A stretch of DNA of 64,000 bases from JAHEAO01 sp942492375. GTDB taxonomy: Bacteria; Pseudomonadota; Alphaproteobacteria; Rhodobacterales; Rhodobacteraceae. The translations under genes were made by a program, and so were the position numbers. This document shows, piece after piece, positions 34,710 through 43,195 of the stretch. Positions within the stretch are counted from its first letter, which is position 1. Each line of letters opens with the position of its first letter. The DNA lies in assembly GCA_942492375.1 (NCBI GenBank), contig CALOEL010000003.1:62001-126000 (forward strand). Reading direction: 5' to 3'. The notes under the pieces are model-generated. The model was not told where the DNA came from. It saw nothing but the letters and a program-made list of their open reading frames with translations, and did no database searches.

Positions 34710-35804
34710 TCACGGACGGGTGAAGCCGGCCATATCCACCTCCACCTTCTCGGACAGGTTCTCGAGGCTGTCGTAGAGAAGCTGGATCGCATAATGCGGA
34801 TTGTGGCTGAACGCGGCCTTGTCCTTGGCGATGAACTGATAGTTGTAGGCCGCCTTCAACAGACGCGGCGTCCAGCTTTGATACCGGTTCGGAAACGCCG
34901 CCTCGCCCTCTGTCACCGCGCCGTCACCATCGCTGTCGTTGAAGAAGTAGGGGAACGTCGCGGGATCATAGACGATCGGCGCGCCGGCCACCTCTGCGGC
35001 ATAGCCAAGGATCGCGCTCTCGAGCCGGGCGTGCAGCGTGTCGATCGGATCGGCGATGCCTTCGGTCGTATCGCCGTCACCGTCGATATCAAGCGGCGTG
35101 GTGCGGATGGCGCGAAACTCTGTGATGCCCTTGTGACAGGTGGTGCAGGTCTCGATCTCGACCTTCAGGCTGTGCGGCGAGTGGCAGCTGGAACAGCTGT
35201 TCAGATCCGGCACATGGTTGAACCGCCCGGCATAGTCCTTGCCGTCGTACTGGTAGCCGCCGCGCGTAACGCCGCCCATCTGGGTTGCAGCCGATGCGGC
35301 GTAATGAACGTTGATGAATCCCAGATCGGCTTGAACCGCGTCGTCGTCCATGCCGTTCACCGCCGCTGTCACGTTGTCGCTGGACTGGCGGCCCTGATGG
35401 CAAACCACGCAGACAGCCGAGCTTCCCAGCGCGGCGACGCTTTCGCCCGACGGGAAGGTCACGGCGTCAAGCGTGCTGGCGGCGGGCGTATGACATGCGG
35501 CACAATCGACCGTCAGGCCGGGCGCGACAGGATGGTCGATAACGCCGGCCGTCACGCGGTCGGATTGCAGGAAGTCGCGCACGCCCTCGCTGGAATGACA
35601 GACAGCGCAGTTGCCCGGAATCTCGCCATCTTCGTTCCAGTGAGTGAAAGCCTCGCTGCTGCGGTCGGCATGGGGCGAAGCGAGCCAGGCTTCGACCACC
35701 TCGCTCAGACTGGGGCCCTGCTGCTGATCCTGCGCCTGACCGGCCCCCGTCGCGAAACCCAGTGCGGCAAGTACGAAGATCGTCGTGAAGAGCTTTCTTG
35801 ACAT
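34710..35804 (-). CDS. Pentaheme periplasmic c-type cytochrome
   Basis: A 364-residue exported protein with a signal peptide (1-24, GAGQAQ) and five CXXCH heme sites at about residues 66-70, 101-105, 132-136, 204-208 and 220-224. Two acidic DxDxDG loops (DIDGDGDTTEG near 239 and DSDGDGAVTEGEAAF near 296) look like calcium-binding EF-hand-type turns. It is divergent from nqrA, separated by about 160 bp that contain an FNR-family box. It is not one of the common NrfA, NapB or DMSO-respiratory types I know. It may accept or donate electrons for the neighbouring NQR complex or an extracytoplasmic reductase. Confidence 0.85.
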   Translation of the reverse strand: MSRKLFTTIFVLAALGFATGAGQAQDQQQGPSLSEVVEAWLASPHADRSSEAFTHWNEDGEIPGNCAVCHSSEGVRDFLQSDRVTAGVIDHPVAPGLTVDCAACHTPAASTLDAVTFPSGESVAALGSSAVCVVCHQGRQSSDNVTAAVNGMDDDAVQADLGFINVHYAASAATQMGGVTRGGYQYDGKDYAGRFNHVPDLNSCSSCHSPHSLKVEIETCTTCHKGITEFRAIRTTPLDIDGDGDTTEGIADPIDTLHARLESAILGYAAEVAGAPIVYDPATFPYFFNDSDGDGAVTEGEAAFPNRYQSWTPRLLKAAYNYQFIAKDKAAFSHNPHYAIQLLYDSLENLSEKVEVDMAGFTRP

Positions 35805-35883
35805 GGCAACTTTCCCTGTATTGGCGCGGCTATCGCAAGCCGGTGTTGCAAGCCCAGACTGCGCGCCGCATTCGGCGGGCGCA

Positions 35884-35897
35884 TTGACCTGAGTCAA
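35884..35897. promoter_or_regulatory. FNR/CRP-family binding site between cytochrome c and nqrA
   Basis: TTGAC-CTGA-GTCAA is a perfect 5-4-5 palindrome of the FNR/DNR/NnrR type (FnrL prefers TTGAT-N4-ATCAA). It lies about 80 bp from the cytochrome start and 70 bp from nqrA, so one regulator could control both directions in response to oxygen or nitric oxide. Confidence 0.65.
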
Positions 35898-35966
35898 AGC
35901 GAACCCTGTCCGTCCTGTCAGTGTCTCGGTCGACTTCAGCGTAAGGATCGGAGCACGGCATTGCGG

Positions 35967-37208
35967 ATGGTGTTGAAAGGACGAGGTCGACGACATGCCT
36001 CGGTTCAAGGCGCAATCGTCGATGTCACACATATCGGATCTGTCGCGTTGCTGGGCTCCGATTGTCCCGGCCTGCGCCCTGTGCTCAAGGTTGCCAACGG
36101 CGACCGGATTCAGGCGGGCCAGATCCTGTTCACCGACAGGTCCCGCCCGCAGATCGGCTTTGCCGCGCTGGTATCGGGGGTGATCCAGTCCATCGAGTTC
36201 GGCGCGCGGCGCAGTCTCTCGGCGATCGTGATCCGGAACGAACCGTCGGCTGAAGCACTGTCCACCCTTGGTCCTCCGGATACCGCCGATATCCGGAAAA
36301 CCCTTCTGGACAGCGGGCACTGGCCGGCTTTCCGCACGCGCCCGTTCGGCCGCATCCCCGACCCGGATGCCATGCCCGAGGCGATCTTCGTGACAATGAC
36401 CGACCCCGACCCCGGCGCGCCGGATCCGAGCCTCGTTCTGGCCGGCGAGCTGTCGGCGTTCGAGGCTGGACTCGAGGCTCTGCAGGACCTGACCGACGGT
36501 TCCGTCCATCTCTGTCAGGCAAAGGGTCAGGATCTCGTCGCAGCCCGAAAGCGCGTGCAGGTCCACAGCTTTCCCGACCGGTATCCCTACGGACTTGCCG
36601 CAGCGCATATCGCACGGCTGCATCCCCGGGGGGCGGTCTGGACGATCGGCTATCAGGACGTGACAGCCATTGGCCGGTTCCTGCAAACCGGCAGCTATTC
36701 GGCCAGTCGCGTGATTTCGGTCTCGGGACCGCGATATCCGAACCCGCATCTGGCGCGCACTGTGCAGGGTGCTGCGATTGCCGACGTGCTGACGGCATTG
36801 TCGATCCGCCCCGAGCCCGGGCACCCGCCCCGATTGCTGTCGGGTTCGGTGCTGACCGGCTCCGATAGCGGCTATCTCGGGCGCTATCACCAACAGATCA
36901 CGATACTGGACGGATCACCTCCGGCGCGGCTGCCGGCCTTCCTTGCGCGACTGGCGCAAGGCTCTGGACGGCGCGGGGTTCGCGCGCTTTTCCCCACGGC
37001 CGCGCTGGAACATGCGCTTCCCACCGACACGCCCCCGGTACCCTTGATGCGCGCGCTGAGCGTCGGCGACATCGAGGCGGCAGAGCGGCTGGGCTGTCTT
37101 GACCTGATCGAGGAAGACGTCGCGATGTTGTCGGCACTTTGCACCAGCGGGGTGGATTACCGGCCGATGCTGCGCCGGGTTCTCGACGAACTGGAACAGG
37201 CCAGATGA
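35967..37208 (+). CDS. nqrA: Na+-translocating NADH-quinone reductase subunit A
   Basis: A 413-residue NqrA, slightly shorter than the usual 445. The order of motifs is conserved: ALLGSDCPGLRPVLKVANGDRI, QILFTDRSRPQIGFAALVSGVI, ALRTRPF-like AFRTRPFGRIPDP, FVTMTDPDPGAPDP, and the C-terminal CLDLIEEDVAMLSALCTSGVDYRPMLRRVLDELE. NqrA is the peripheral subunit implicated in quinone binding. The ATG at 35967 was chosen over a TTG two codons upstream and the following GTG. It overlaps nqrB by 4 bp. Confidence 0.9.
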   Translation: MVLKGRGRRHASVQGAIVDVTHIGSVALLGSDCPGLRPVLKVANGDRIQAGQILFTDRSRPQIGFAALVSGVIQSIEFGARRSLSAIVIRNEPSAEALSTLGPPDTADIRKTLLDSGHWPAFRTRPFGRIPDPDAMPEAIFVTMTDPDPGAPDPSLVLAGELSAFEAGLEALQDLTDGSVHLCQAKGQDLVAARKRVQVHSFPDRYPYGLAAAHIARLHPRGAVWTIGYQDVTAIGRFLQTGSYSASRVISVSGPRYPNPHLARTVQGAAIADVLTALSIRPEPGHPPRLLSGSVLTGSDSGYLGRYHQQITILDGSPPARLPAFLARLAQGSGRRGVRALFPTAALEHALPTDTPPVPLMRALSVGDIEAAERLGCLDLIEEDVAMLSALCTSGVDYRPMLRRVLDELEQAR

Positions 37209-38023
37209 TCCAGATCGACCGCAGAAGATACGCCGCGGCAACGGTTCTGGGACAGCGCGGCTGGACCCCGGCAGAGGTGACGCTGACCCAATCCGCGGCT
37301 CTGCTGCCACCGGTCCTCGTGGCGCTGGCCGCGCGCGGTCCGGCGATGTTGACCGTGCTGGCCACCGCGCTTGCCGTTACCCTGTTCTGGGAACTGACAT
37401 TCGCGCAGGTCCGCAAACGGGACATTACCTGGCACGGGCTTGCCACGGCGCTGATCGTCACCGCGATGCTGCCGGGCGATACCGCCCCATTGCAGCTGGG
37501 CATCGCCCTTAGCCTCGGCGTGGTGTTGGGCGAGCTGGTGTTCGGCGGGCGCGGCTTCGGGTTTCTCAGTCCGGCGGCGGCGTCGTTGGCATTTCTGTCG
37601 TTCTCGTTCCCCGGTGCGATCCTTGCGGAAACCGGCGGATGGGTGGCTTTCGCCACGTTGCCGGGCGCGGCTCTTCTGCTGGTGACCGGGCTGATCTCCT
37701 GGCGGGTGCTGGCAGCGGCCGTTCTGGCCTTCGCAGCAGCGGCCGCGGCGCTGGATACAGCCCTGTCCCCGGTCGAGGCGGCAGCGATGCTGTTCGGCCT
37801 GGTATTCCTGACATGCGATCCCGTCGCTTCGGCCGCGACCAATGGCGGGCGGTGGCTTTATGGCGCGCTCGCGGGCGGCCTGATCGCGGTTTTCGGCGGC
37901 AGTGGCCCTGACCCCGCCGCGCTGGTATTCGCGACACTTCTGGCCAGCATCTTCGCGCCGCTGCTGGATCATCTGGTGGTGCTGGCCCATGCCCGCCGTC
38001 GGGAAAGGGCGCGTCATGTCTAG
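37205..38023 (+). CDS. nqrB: NqrB-like membrane subunit, short form without the covalent FMN motif
   Basis: A 272-residue protein against about 410 for typical NqrB. It keeps the core: ELTFAQVRKRDITWHGLATALIVTAMLPGDTAPL, VVLGELVFGGRGFGFLSPAAASLAFLSFSFP, the FLTCDPVASAATNGGRWLYGALAGGLI block and the end LLASIFAPLLDHLVVLAHARRR. The long N-terminal region and the loop with the DGxSGAT FMN-attachment threonine are missing; after FSFPGAI comes LAETGGWVAF instead. Position and flanking genes make it the NqrB counterpart. It could be a compact subfamily closer to RnfD in size or an internally deleted NqrB. Starts in ATGA overlap with nqrA. Confidence 0.82.
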   Translation: MIQIDRRRYAAATVLGQRGWTPAEVTLTQSAALLPPVLVALAARGPAMLTVLATALAVTLFWELTFAQVRKRDITWHGLATALIVTAMLPGDTAPLQLGIALSLGVVLGELVFGGRGFGFLSPAAASLAFLSFSFPGAILAETGGWVAFATLPGAALLLVTGLISWRVLAAAVLAFAAAAAALDTALSPVEAAAMLFGLVFLTCDPVASAATNGGRWLYGALAGGLIAVFGGSGPDPAALVFATLLASIFAPLLDHLVVLAHARRRERARHV

Positions 38024-38816
38024 CCCGCTTGCCCATTGGCGCGCCTTTCTGGCGCGGTCGAATGACGACAGGGTCAAGACCTTCGGCATCGCCGTTCTCG
38101 TCGCGCTGGTTTCTGCCATCGTCGTCTCGGTGACATCGGTGTCGCTGCAACCCTTGCAGAACGCCCATCTGGAAGCCGAGCGTCAGGCGCGGATGGAGGC
38201 GATGCTCGACACCCTGCCCGGCCTGCGCGACCTGATGGAAGAGGCCGGCGTCGATGCGCTTGAAACCCGGATCGTGTCGCTATCGGATGGCAGCTTCGCC
38301 CCGGACATCGACCCCGCCAGCTATGACATGCAGGCCGCGGCTGAAACACCCGAGACCAGCATCGCGCTGCCGCCCGAGGCCGATATCGCCGGGCTGAAAC
38401 GGCGTGCAAATTTCGCCCCGGTTCATCTGCTGGAACGGGATGGCGAACTGATGCTGATCGTCCTGCCGGTCCATGGCACCGGATATCAATCGACCATCCA
38501 TGCGATGCTGGCGCTGCAAGCCGACTTGGACACGGTTGCGGCGCTGACCATCACCGAGCAAGGCGAGACGCCCGGCCTTGGCGCGCGGATCGACGAACCG
38601 GCCTGGCAGGCGCTTTGGCCGGGCAAGGAGATCGCCGACGAAAACGGCCGGATCGAGATCGAGGTAGTGCGCGGCGAGGCCAGCGGTCCGCATCAGATCG
38701 ACGGCATTTCCGGCGCGACCCGCACCGGCAACGGCATCACCGACATGCTGCGTTTCTGGCTGGGCGATTACGGCTACGGCCCGTTCCTGGACCGCCTTGA
38801 ACAGGAGGGATTGTAG
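38016..38816 (+). CDS. nqrC: Na+-translocating NADH-quinone reductase subunit C
   Basis: A 266-residue NqrC with one N-terminal TM (about 24-44, IAVLVALVSAIVVSVTSVSL) and a periplasmic FMN-binding domain. IDGISGATRTGNGITDML contains the Thr (about residue 235) to which FMN is covalently attached by ApbE. GETPGLGARIDEPAWQALWPGK is the usual preceding segment. It overlaps nqrB by 8 bp. Covalent FMN attachment would need a working ApbE, but the local apbE is broken. Confidence 0.93.
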   Translation: MSSPLAHWRAFLARSNDDRVKTFGIAVLVALVSAIVVSVTSVSLQPLQNAHLEAERQARMEAMLDTLPGLRDLMEEAGVDALETRIVSLSDGSFAPDIDPASYDMQAAAETPETSIALPPEADIAGLKRRANFAPVHLLERDGELMLIVLPVHGTGYQSTIHAMLALQADLDTVAALTITEQGETPGLGARIDEPAWQALWPGKEIADENGRIEIEVVRGEASGPHQIDGISGATRTGNGITDMLRFWLGDYGYGPFLDRLEQEGL

Positions 38817-39473
38817 ATGTCGCTGCTGCGCCATGTCACGGCACCGCTGATCGAACAGAACCCGATCACGTTGCAGATCCTCGGGATCTGCTCGGCGCTC
38901 GCTGTCACGACATCACTGACCACGGCGCTGACCATGTCGGTCGCGCTGACGCTGGTGCTGTGCAGTTCCGCCGCCGTCATCAGCCTGATCCGGCGCCACA
39001 TCCCGAACTCGATCCGGCTGATCGTCCAGATCACGATCATCGCCTCGATGGTAATCGTGATCGACGAATTCCTGCAGGCCTATGCGTTCGCGATCAGCCA
39101 GCGGCTGTCGATCTTCGTCGGGCTGATCGTCACCAACTGCCTCGTGCTGGGCCGCGCCGAGGCGTTCGCGATGCGCAACCCGGTCGTGCCATCGGTGCTC
39201 GACGGGTTGGGCAACGGGCTGGGCTACAGTCTGATCCTGCTGATCGTCGGCGCCATCCGAGAGCTTCTTGGCGCGGGCACGCTGATGGGCCGCACGGTGC
39301 TGACGACGCAGGCCGATGGCGGCTGGTTCCAGCCCCTCGGCCTGATGCAGCTGGCGCCCTCGGCCTTCTTTATCATCGCGCTTCTGATCTGGGGGATCCG
39401 GACGGTCTGGACCCGGCAGGTCGAGGCGGCGGAATATCCGCTGCGGACCAATTCAGAAAGGCGGCGGTCATGA
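38817..39473 (+). CDS. nqrD: Na+-translocating NADH-quinone reductase subunit D
   Basis: A 218-residue integral membrane subunit with six TM segments. ENPITLQILGICSALAVTT-like start (EQNPITLQILGICSALAV), LIVTNCLVLGRAEAFAMRNPV and YSLILLIVGAIRELLGAGTL are invariant family signatures, including the Cys in VTNC that coordinates the intramembrane iron site with NqrE. Starts one base after nqrC ends. Confidence 0.94.
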   Translation: MSLLRHVTAPLIEQNPITLQILGICSALAVTTSLTTALTMSVALTLVLCSSAAVISLIRRHIPNSIRLIVQITIIASMVIVIDEFLQAYAFAISQRLSIFVGLIVTNCLVLGRAEAFAMRNPVVPSVLDGLGNGLGYSLILLIVGAIRELLGAGTLMGRTVLTTQADGGWFQPLGLMQLAPSAFFIIALLIWGIRTVWTRQVEAAEYPLRTNSERRRS

Positions 39474-40069
39474 TCGACCTCTTCCTGAGCGCCGTCTTCG
39501 CCGACAATCTGGCGTTGTCATTCTTCCTTGGCATCTGCACCTTTCTTGCGGTCTCGAAACGGGTCGAGACCGCCTTCGGCCTCGGGCTTGCGGTGATCGT
39601 GGTGCAGACGATCACCGTGCCGCTCAACAACCTCATCTTCAACGGCCTTCTGCTGGAAGGCGCCTGGGGCTGGGCCGGGTTGCCCGAGGTCGATCTGACA
39701 TTCCTCAAGCTCGTCGCCTTCATCGGCGTGATCGCGGCGATGGTCCAGATCCTCGAGATGACGCTGGACCGCTACGTGCCGGCGCTGTACCGCACGCTTG
39801 GCATCTTCCTGCCGCTGATCACCGTCAACTGCGCCATCCTCGGCGGCAGCCTGTTCATGGTCGAGCGGCGCTACGACTTCACCGAGGCACTGAGCTACGG
39901 CTTCGGCAGCGGCGTCGGCTGGGCGCTGGCGATCATCACCTTCGCCGCGATCCGCGAGCGGCTGCGCTATTCCGACATGCCCGCCGGATTGCAGGGGCTG
40001 GGCAGCGCGTTCCTGGTCACCGGCCTGATGTCGCTTGGCTTCTCGGCCTTCGCGGGGGTCTGGCAATGA
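39470..40069 (+). CDS. nqrE: Na+-translocating NADH-quinone reductase subunit E
   Basis: A 199-residue six-TM subunit homologous to NqrD. ADNLALSFFLGICTFLAVSKRVETAFGLG and GIFLPLITVNCAILGGSLFMVERRYDF hold the paired Cys residues for the Fe site. The ATG overlaps the nqrD stop and the stop overlaps nqrF, as expected for a tightly coupled operon. Confidence 0.95.
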   Translation: MIDLFLSAVFADNLALSFFLGICTFLAVSKRVETAFGLGLAVIVVQTITVPLNNLIFNGLLLEGAWGWAGLPEVDLTFLKLVAFIGVIAAMVQILEMTLDRYVPALYRTLGIFLPLITVNCAILGGSLFMVERRYDFTEALSYGFGSGVGWALAIITFAAIRERLRYSDMPAGLQGLGSAFLVTGLMSLGFSAFAGVWQ

Positions 40070-41286
40070 CCGAGATCGTCCTTGGCACCCTACTGCTGAC
40101 CGCCATCGTCCTGCTGCTGACGCTGACCGTCATCGCGGCGCGCAACGTGCTGGTGCCGTCGCGTCCTGCGACCGTCACCGTCAATGACGGGTCGAAGATC
40201 GACGCGCGCACCGGCGACAGGCTGCTGGGTGTGCTGAACGATGCCGGCATCCTGATCCCCTCGGCCTGCGCCGGGGCGGGCACCTGCGGGCTCTGCCGGG
40301 TCAAGGTGACCGAGGGTGGGACTGACGCGCTGCCGACCGAAACCGCGCGCCTGACCCGCGCGGAATTGCGCGACGGGATGCATCTGGCCTGCCAGGTCGT
40401 GTTGCGCAACGACATGGCCGTCCAGGTTCCGGCGGACATGCTGGGCGCCGAGCAATTCGAGACCAGGGTCCGCTCCGCCCGGTATCTGACGCCGCTGATC
40501 CGAGAGATCGTGCTGGACCTGCCCGAAGGCGTCCGGCCCGACATCGTCGCGGGGTCGTTTGTCCAGATCACGGCACCCGCTTACAGCCTCTCCTATGCCG
40601 ATCTGTCCGTCCCTGAAGCCTACCATGACGTATGGGAGCAGTTGCGCGGCCTGTCCGTTGCCAGCGATGCGCCGGTCACGCGCGCCTATTCGATCTCGAA
40701 CCGGCCCGAGGATATCGCCGCAGGCCGCATCGTGCTGAACATCCGTCTTGCCCTGCCGCCTCCGGACCTGTCGAACGCACCGCCGGGGGTGGCTTCGTCC
40801 TGGCTTTTCGGCCTGGAAGAGGGCGAAACGGTCCTTGCCGCCGGTCCCTTCGGCAGCTTCCGCGCCCAGCCGGGCGACCGAGAGATGGTGTTCATCGGCG
40901 GCGGCGTCGGCATGGCGCCGCTCAGGGCGATCATCTGGGAACAGCTCGAAAGCGTCGGCACCGACCGCAAGATCAGCTTCTGGTATGGCGCACGCAGCAA
41001 GGCAGAGCTGTTCTATGCCGATGAATTCGCCGAGCTTGCGGCGCGGCACGACAATTTCAGCTGGACGGTCGCCCTGTCCGACCCGGCGCCGGAAGACGAC
41101 TGGCAAGGCGCCGTCGGCTTTGTCCACAACGTCGCGTGGGAAAGCTATCTGCGCGACCATCCCGCGCCGGAGGAATGTGAATACTATCTCTGCGGCCCGC
41201 CGCTGATGATCCGAGCCGTGCAGGCGATGCTGGAGGATGCCGGCGTGGACCGTGCGAATATCTACAACGATGATTTCGGAGTCTGA
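40066..41286 (+). CDS. nqrF: Na+-translocating NADH-quinone reductase subunit F
   Basis: A 406-residue NADH-oxidising subunit. One N-terminal TM is followed by a 2Fe-2S ferredoxin domain with Cys at about 68, 74, 77 and 109 (SACAGAGTCGLC and HLACQV). The FAD-binding RAYSISNRPED, the NADH fold FIGGGVGMAPLRAIIWEQL, and the C-terminal YYLCGPPLM and YNDDFGV complete the family pattern. It feeds electrons from NADH into the complex. Confidence 0.95.
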   Translation: MTEIVLGTLLLTAIVLLLTLTVIAARNVLVPSRPATVTVNDGSKIDARTGDRLLGVLNDAGILIPSACAGAGTCGLCRVKVTEGGTDALPTETARLTRAELRDGMHLACQVVLRNDMAVQVPADMLGAEQFETRVRSARYLTPLIREIVLDLPEGVRPDIVAGSFVQITAPAYSLSYADLSVPEAYHDVWEQLRGLSVASDAPVTRAYSISNRPEDIAAGRIVLNIRLALPPPDLSNAPPGVASSWLFGLEEGETVLAAGPFGSFRAQPGDREMVFIGGGVGMAPLRAIIWEQLESVGTDRKISFWYGARSKAELFYADEFAELAARHDNFSWTVALSDPAPEDDWQGAVGFVHNVAWESYLRDHPAPEECEYYLCGPPLMIRAVQAMLEDAGVDRANIYNDDFGV

Positions 41287-41287
41287 G

Positions 41288-41944
41288 ATGAACCCGACGC
41301 GCAGACAGATCGTCATCGGCACCGCAGCGGCGATGATCTGCGGAGTGCGCCCGCTTGTCGCCGTCGCGGGCACCCAGAGCATCGGCGGCACGGCCTTTGG
41401 CAGCCACTGGCGGGTGACCCTGGACGATGCCGCTTCGGCCGACAGGGTCCGCGATGCTGTGACCTCGATCGTCGACAGCGTCGATGCGGCGATGTCGCCC
41501 TGGCGCGGAGACTCGGAGCTTTCGTGGTTCAATGTCAGTCGCGCGACGGGCTGGCAGCCCGCATCCGCCCCGACCTGCGCGGTGCGGCGGCTTCGACCCG
41601 ACGGCCGGGCCGCTGGTGCGGCGGTTCGGTTTCGGCCCGATCAGGGGCGATGCGGCGACGCCGCAGGCGATCTCGGTCGCCGAGGGGGCGATCCGCAAGT
41701 CCGCGCAGTGCCAGACCCTCGATCTCTGCGGGATCGCCAAGGCCCACGCCATCGACCGGATCGCGGTGACCCTCGCCGAACCGAGGCTTCAGGACGCGCT
41801 GGCCACCGGACTGACCGGGCTGGGCGCGACAGCCGGCCCCGCGCTGGCCATGCGAAACGGCATTCCGCCCTGTTCCTGGTGCAAACGGATCAGGGATTTT
41901 CCGAAGTGATGACCGGCGCCTTTGCCGATCATCTGGTTGTCTGA
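41288..41944 (+). pseudogene. apbE: apbE (FMN transferase) remnant, deleted and frameshifted
   Basis: The expected flavin transferase gene of an nqr operon, but damaged. The first frame reads a signal-like MNPTRRQIVIG, then SIGGTAFGSHWRVTL and SELSWFNVSRATG. A second frame reads GFDPTAGPLVRRFGFGP and LDLCGIAKAHAIDRIAV. It then jumps straight to DALATGLTGLGATAGPALAMRNGI. A third frame ends SALFLVQTDQGFSEVMTGAFADHLVV. About 100 residues between AVTLAE and DALAT are missing, including the GGE and HIIDP active-site blocks, so single-base repair cannot restore it. NqrC flavinylation would need another ApbE elsewhere in the genome. Confidence 0.85.
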
Positions 41945-41956
41945 GGACGCACGATC

Positions 41957-42136
41957 ATGGGCACGTTCATCCTGACCTTCACCATCATCCTCCTGGCGAT
42001 CGCCGGCCTCGCCCTCGGCGTGATCTTCGGACGCGCGCCGATCAAGGGGTCCTGCGGCGGGATCTCCTGCATCAAGAACGGCGATTGCGGCGCCTGTCGC
42101 GCCACCGCCTCGCAGCCGCCGGAGACCGCGCCATGA
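41957..42136 (+). CDS. nqrM: NQR maturation protein NqrM
   Basis: A 59-residue protein with one TM helix (TFILTFTIILLAIAGLALGVIFG) followed by GSCGGISCIKNGDCGAC, the Cys cluster of NqrM (former DUF539). NqrM is required for assembly of the complex and is thought to deliver iron to the NqrD/NqrE site. Its presence identifies the operon as NQR rather than Rnf. The stop overlaps the CBS gene start by 4 bp. Confidence 0.9.
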   Translation: MGTFILTFTIILLAIAGLALGVIFGRAPIKGSCGGISCIKNGDCGACRATASQPPETAP

Positions 42137-42531
42137 CCGACCGCCCCAGGATCAGCGACTACATGGCGCATGACCTTGTCACCCTGTCGCCCGACATGGA
42201 GATCAACCGCGCGATGCACATCCTGCTCGACCGCAAGCTGTCCGGCGCGCCGGTCGTGGATGCGCAGGGCGCACTCGTCGGGGTGCTGTCGAAAAAGGAC
42301 TGCCTGAAGGCTGCGCTCGATGCCAGCTACTATCGCGACTGGGGCGGAAAGGTATCGCGCTACATGTCGCGCGACATCGTGACGCTGAATGCCGATATGG
42401 ATATCGTCGACGCGGCCAAGGCGTTCCTGGGCAGCAATTTCCGCCGATTTCCGGTTCTTCGGGACGGCAGGCTTGTCGGCCAGGTCAGCCGCGCCGACAT
42501 ATTGCGCGGACTTGGCGATCAATGGGGGTAG
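42133..42531 (+). CDS. Tandem CBS-domain protein
   Basis: A 132-residue protein consisting of two CBS motifs: DYMAHDLVTLSPDMEINRAMHILLDRKLSGAPVVDAQGALVGVLSKKD and YMSRDIVTLNADMDIVDAAKAFLGSNFRRFPVLRDGRLVGQVSRADIL. Such pairs bind adenosine nucleotides and sense energy state. Co-translation with nqrM suggests a regulatory link to the NQR complex, by position only. Confidence 0.88.
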   Translation: MTDRPRISDYMAHDLVTLSPDMEINRAMHILLDRKLSGAPVVDAQGALVGVLSKKDCLKAALDASYYRDWGGKVSRYMSRDIVTLNADMDIVDAAKAFLGSNFRRFPVLRDGRLVGQVSRADILRGLGDQWG

Positions 42532-42534
42532 GCC

Positions 42535-43182
42535 ATGTTTGCAAATCGTGCAGAGGCCGGGCTGGAGCTTGCCGAACGGCTGACGGATATGCTGCAGGGT
42601 CCCGCGGTCGTGCTGGCCCTGCCGCGCGGTGGCGTCCCCGTTGCGGCCGAGATTGCCCGTCGACACGCGCTGCCGCTCGATCTGATGTTCGTCAGGAAGG
42701 TGGGGCTTCCGGCGCATCGGGAACTGGCGGTCGCGGCAATCGCGGGCGCCGAAGGGACCGAGCTTGTCGTGAACGAGGAGGTCGCCGCCAAGGCCGGTCT
42801 GGACCGACCGGCGATCCTTCGCCTGGCGGAACCGGAGCGTGCCGAACTTCGGCGGCGGCGCAAGGTCTACCTCGGGGACAGGCAGCCCGTCCCGCTGGCC
42901 GGCAACACCGTGATCCTTGTCGATGACGGCATCGCGACCGGGGCGACCACCCGCGCGGCGATCGCCGCCACGCGGCAAGCAGGCGCGGGAAAGATCATTC
43001 TGGCAGTGCCGGTAGCGCCCTCGGACATCCTGCGCCAGCTGGACCAGCATGTCGACCAGATCCTCTGCCTGCAATCCCCGCACCCGTTCTACGCCGTCGG
43101 CGCGCATTACCGCCAATTCCCGCAGGTCGGCGATGACGAGGTGACGGAAACGCTTGCCGAATTCACGCCACCTTTCGACTGA
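42535..43182 (+). CDS. Phosphoribosyltransferase-domain protein
   Basis: A 215-residue type I PRTase-fold protein. ALPRGGVPVAAEIARRHALPLDLMFVRKVGLP is the N-terminal hood region and VILVDDGIATGATTRAAIAATR the PRPP-binding loop. This standalone group (often near erythromycin-esterase or dienelactone-hydrolase domains in other genomes) has an unproven substrate. It starts 3 bp after the CBS gene, so it is probably the last gene of the nqr operon. Confidence 0.82.
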   Translation: MFANRAEAGLELAERLTDMLQGPAVVLALPRGGVPVAAEIARRHALPLDLMFVRKVGLPAHRELAVAAIAGAEGTELVVNEEVAAKAGLDRPAILRLAEPERAELRRRRKVYLGDRQPVPLAGNTVILVDDGIATGATTRAAIAATRQAGAGKIILAVPVAPSDILRQLDQHVDQILCLQSPHPFYAVGAHYRQFPQVGDDEVTETLAEFTPPFD

Positions 43183-43195
43183 GCGAGATGCGGGA

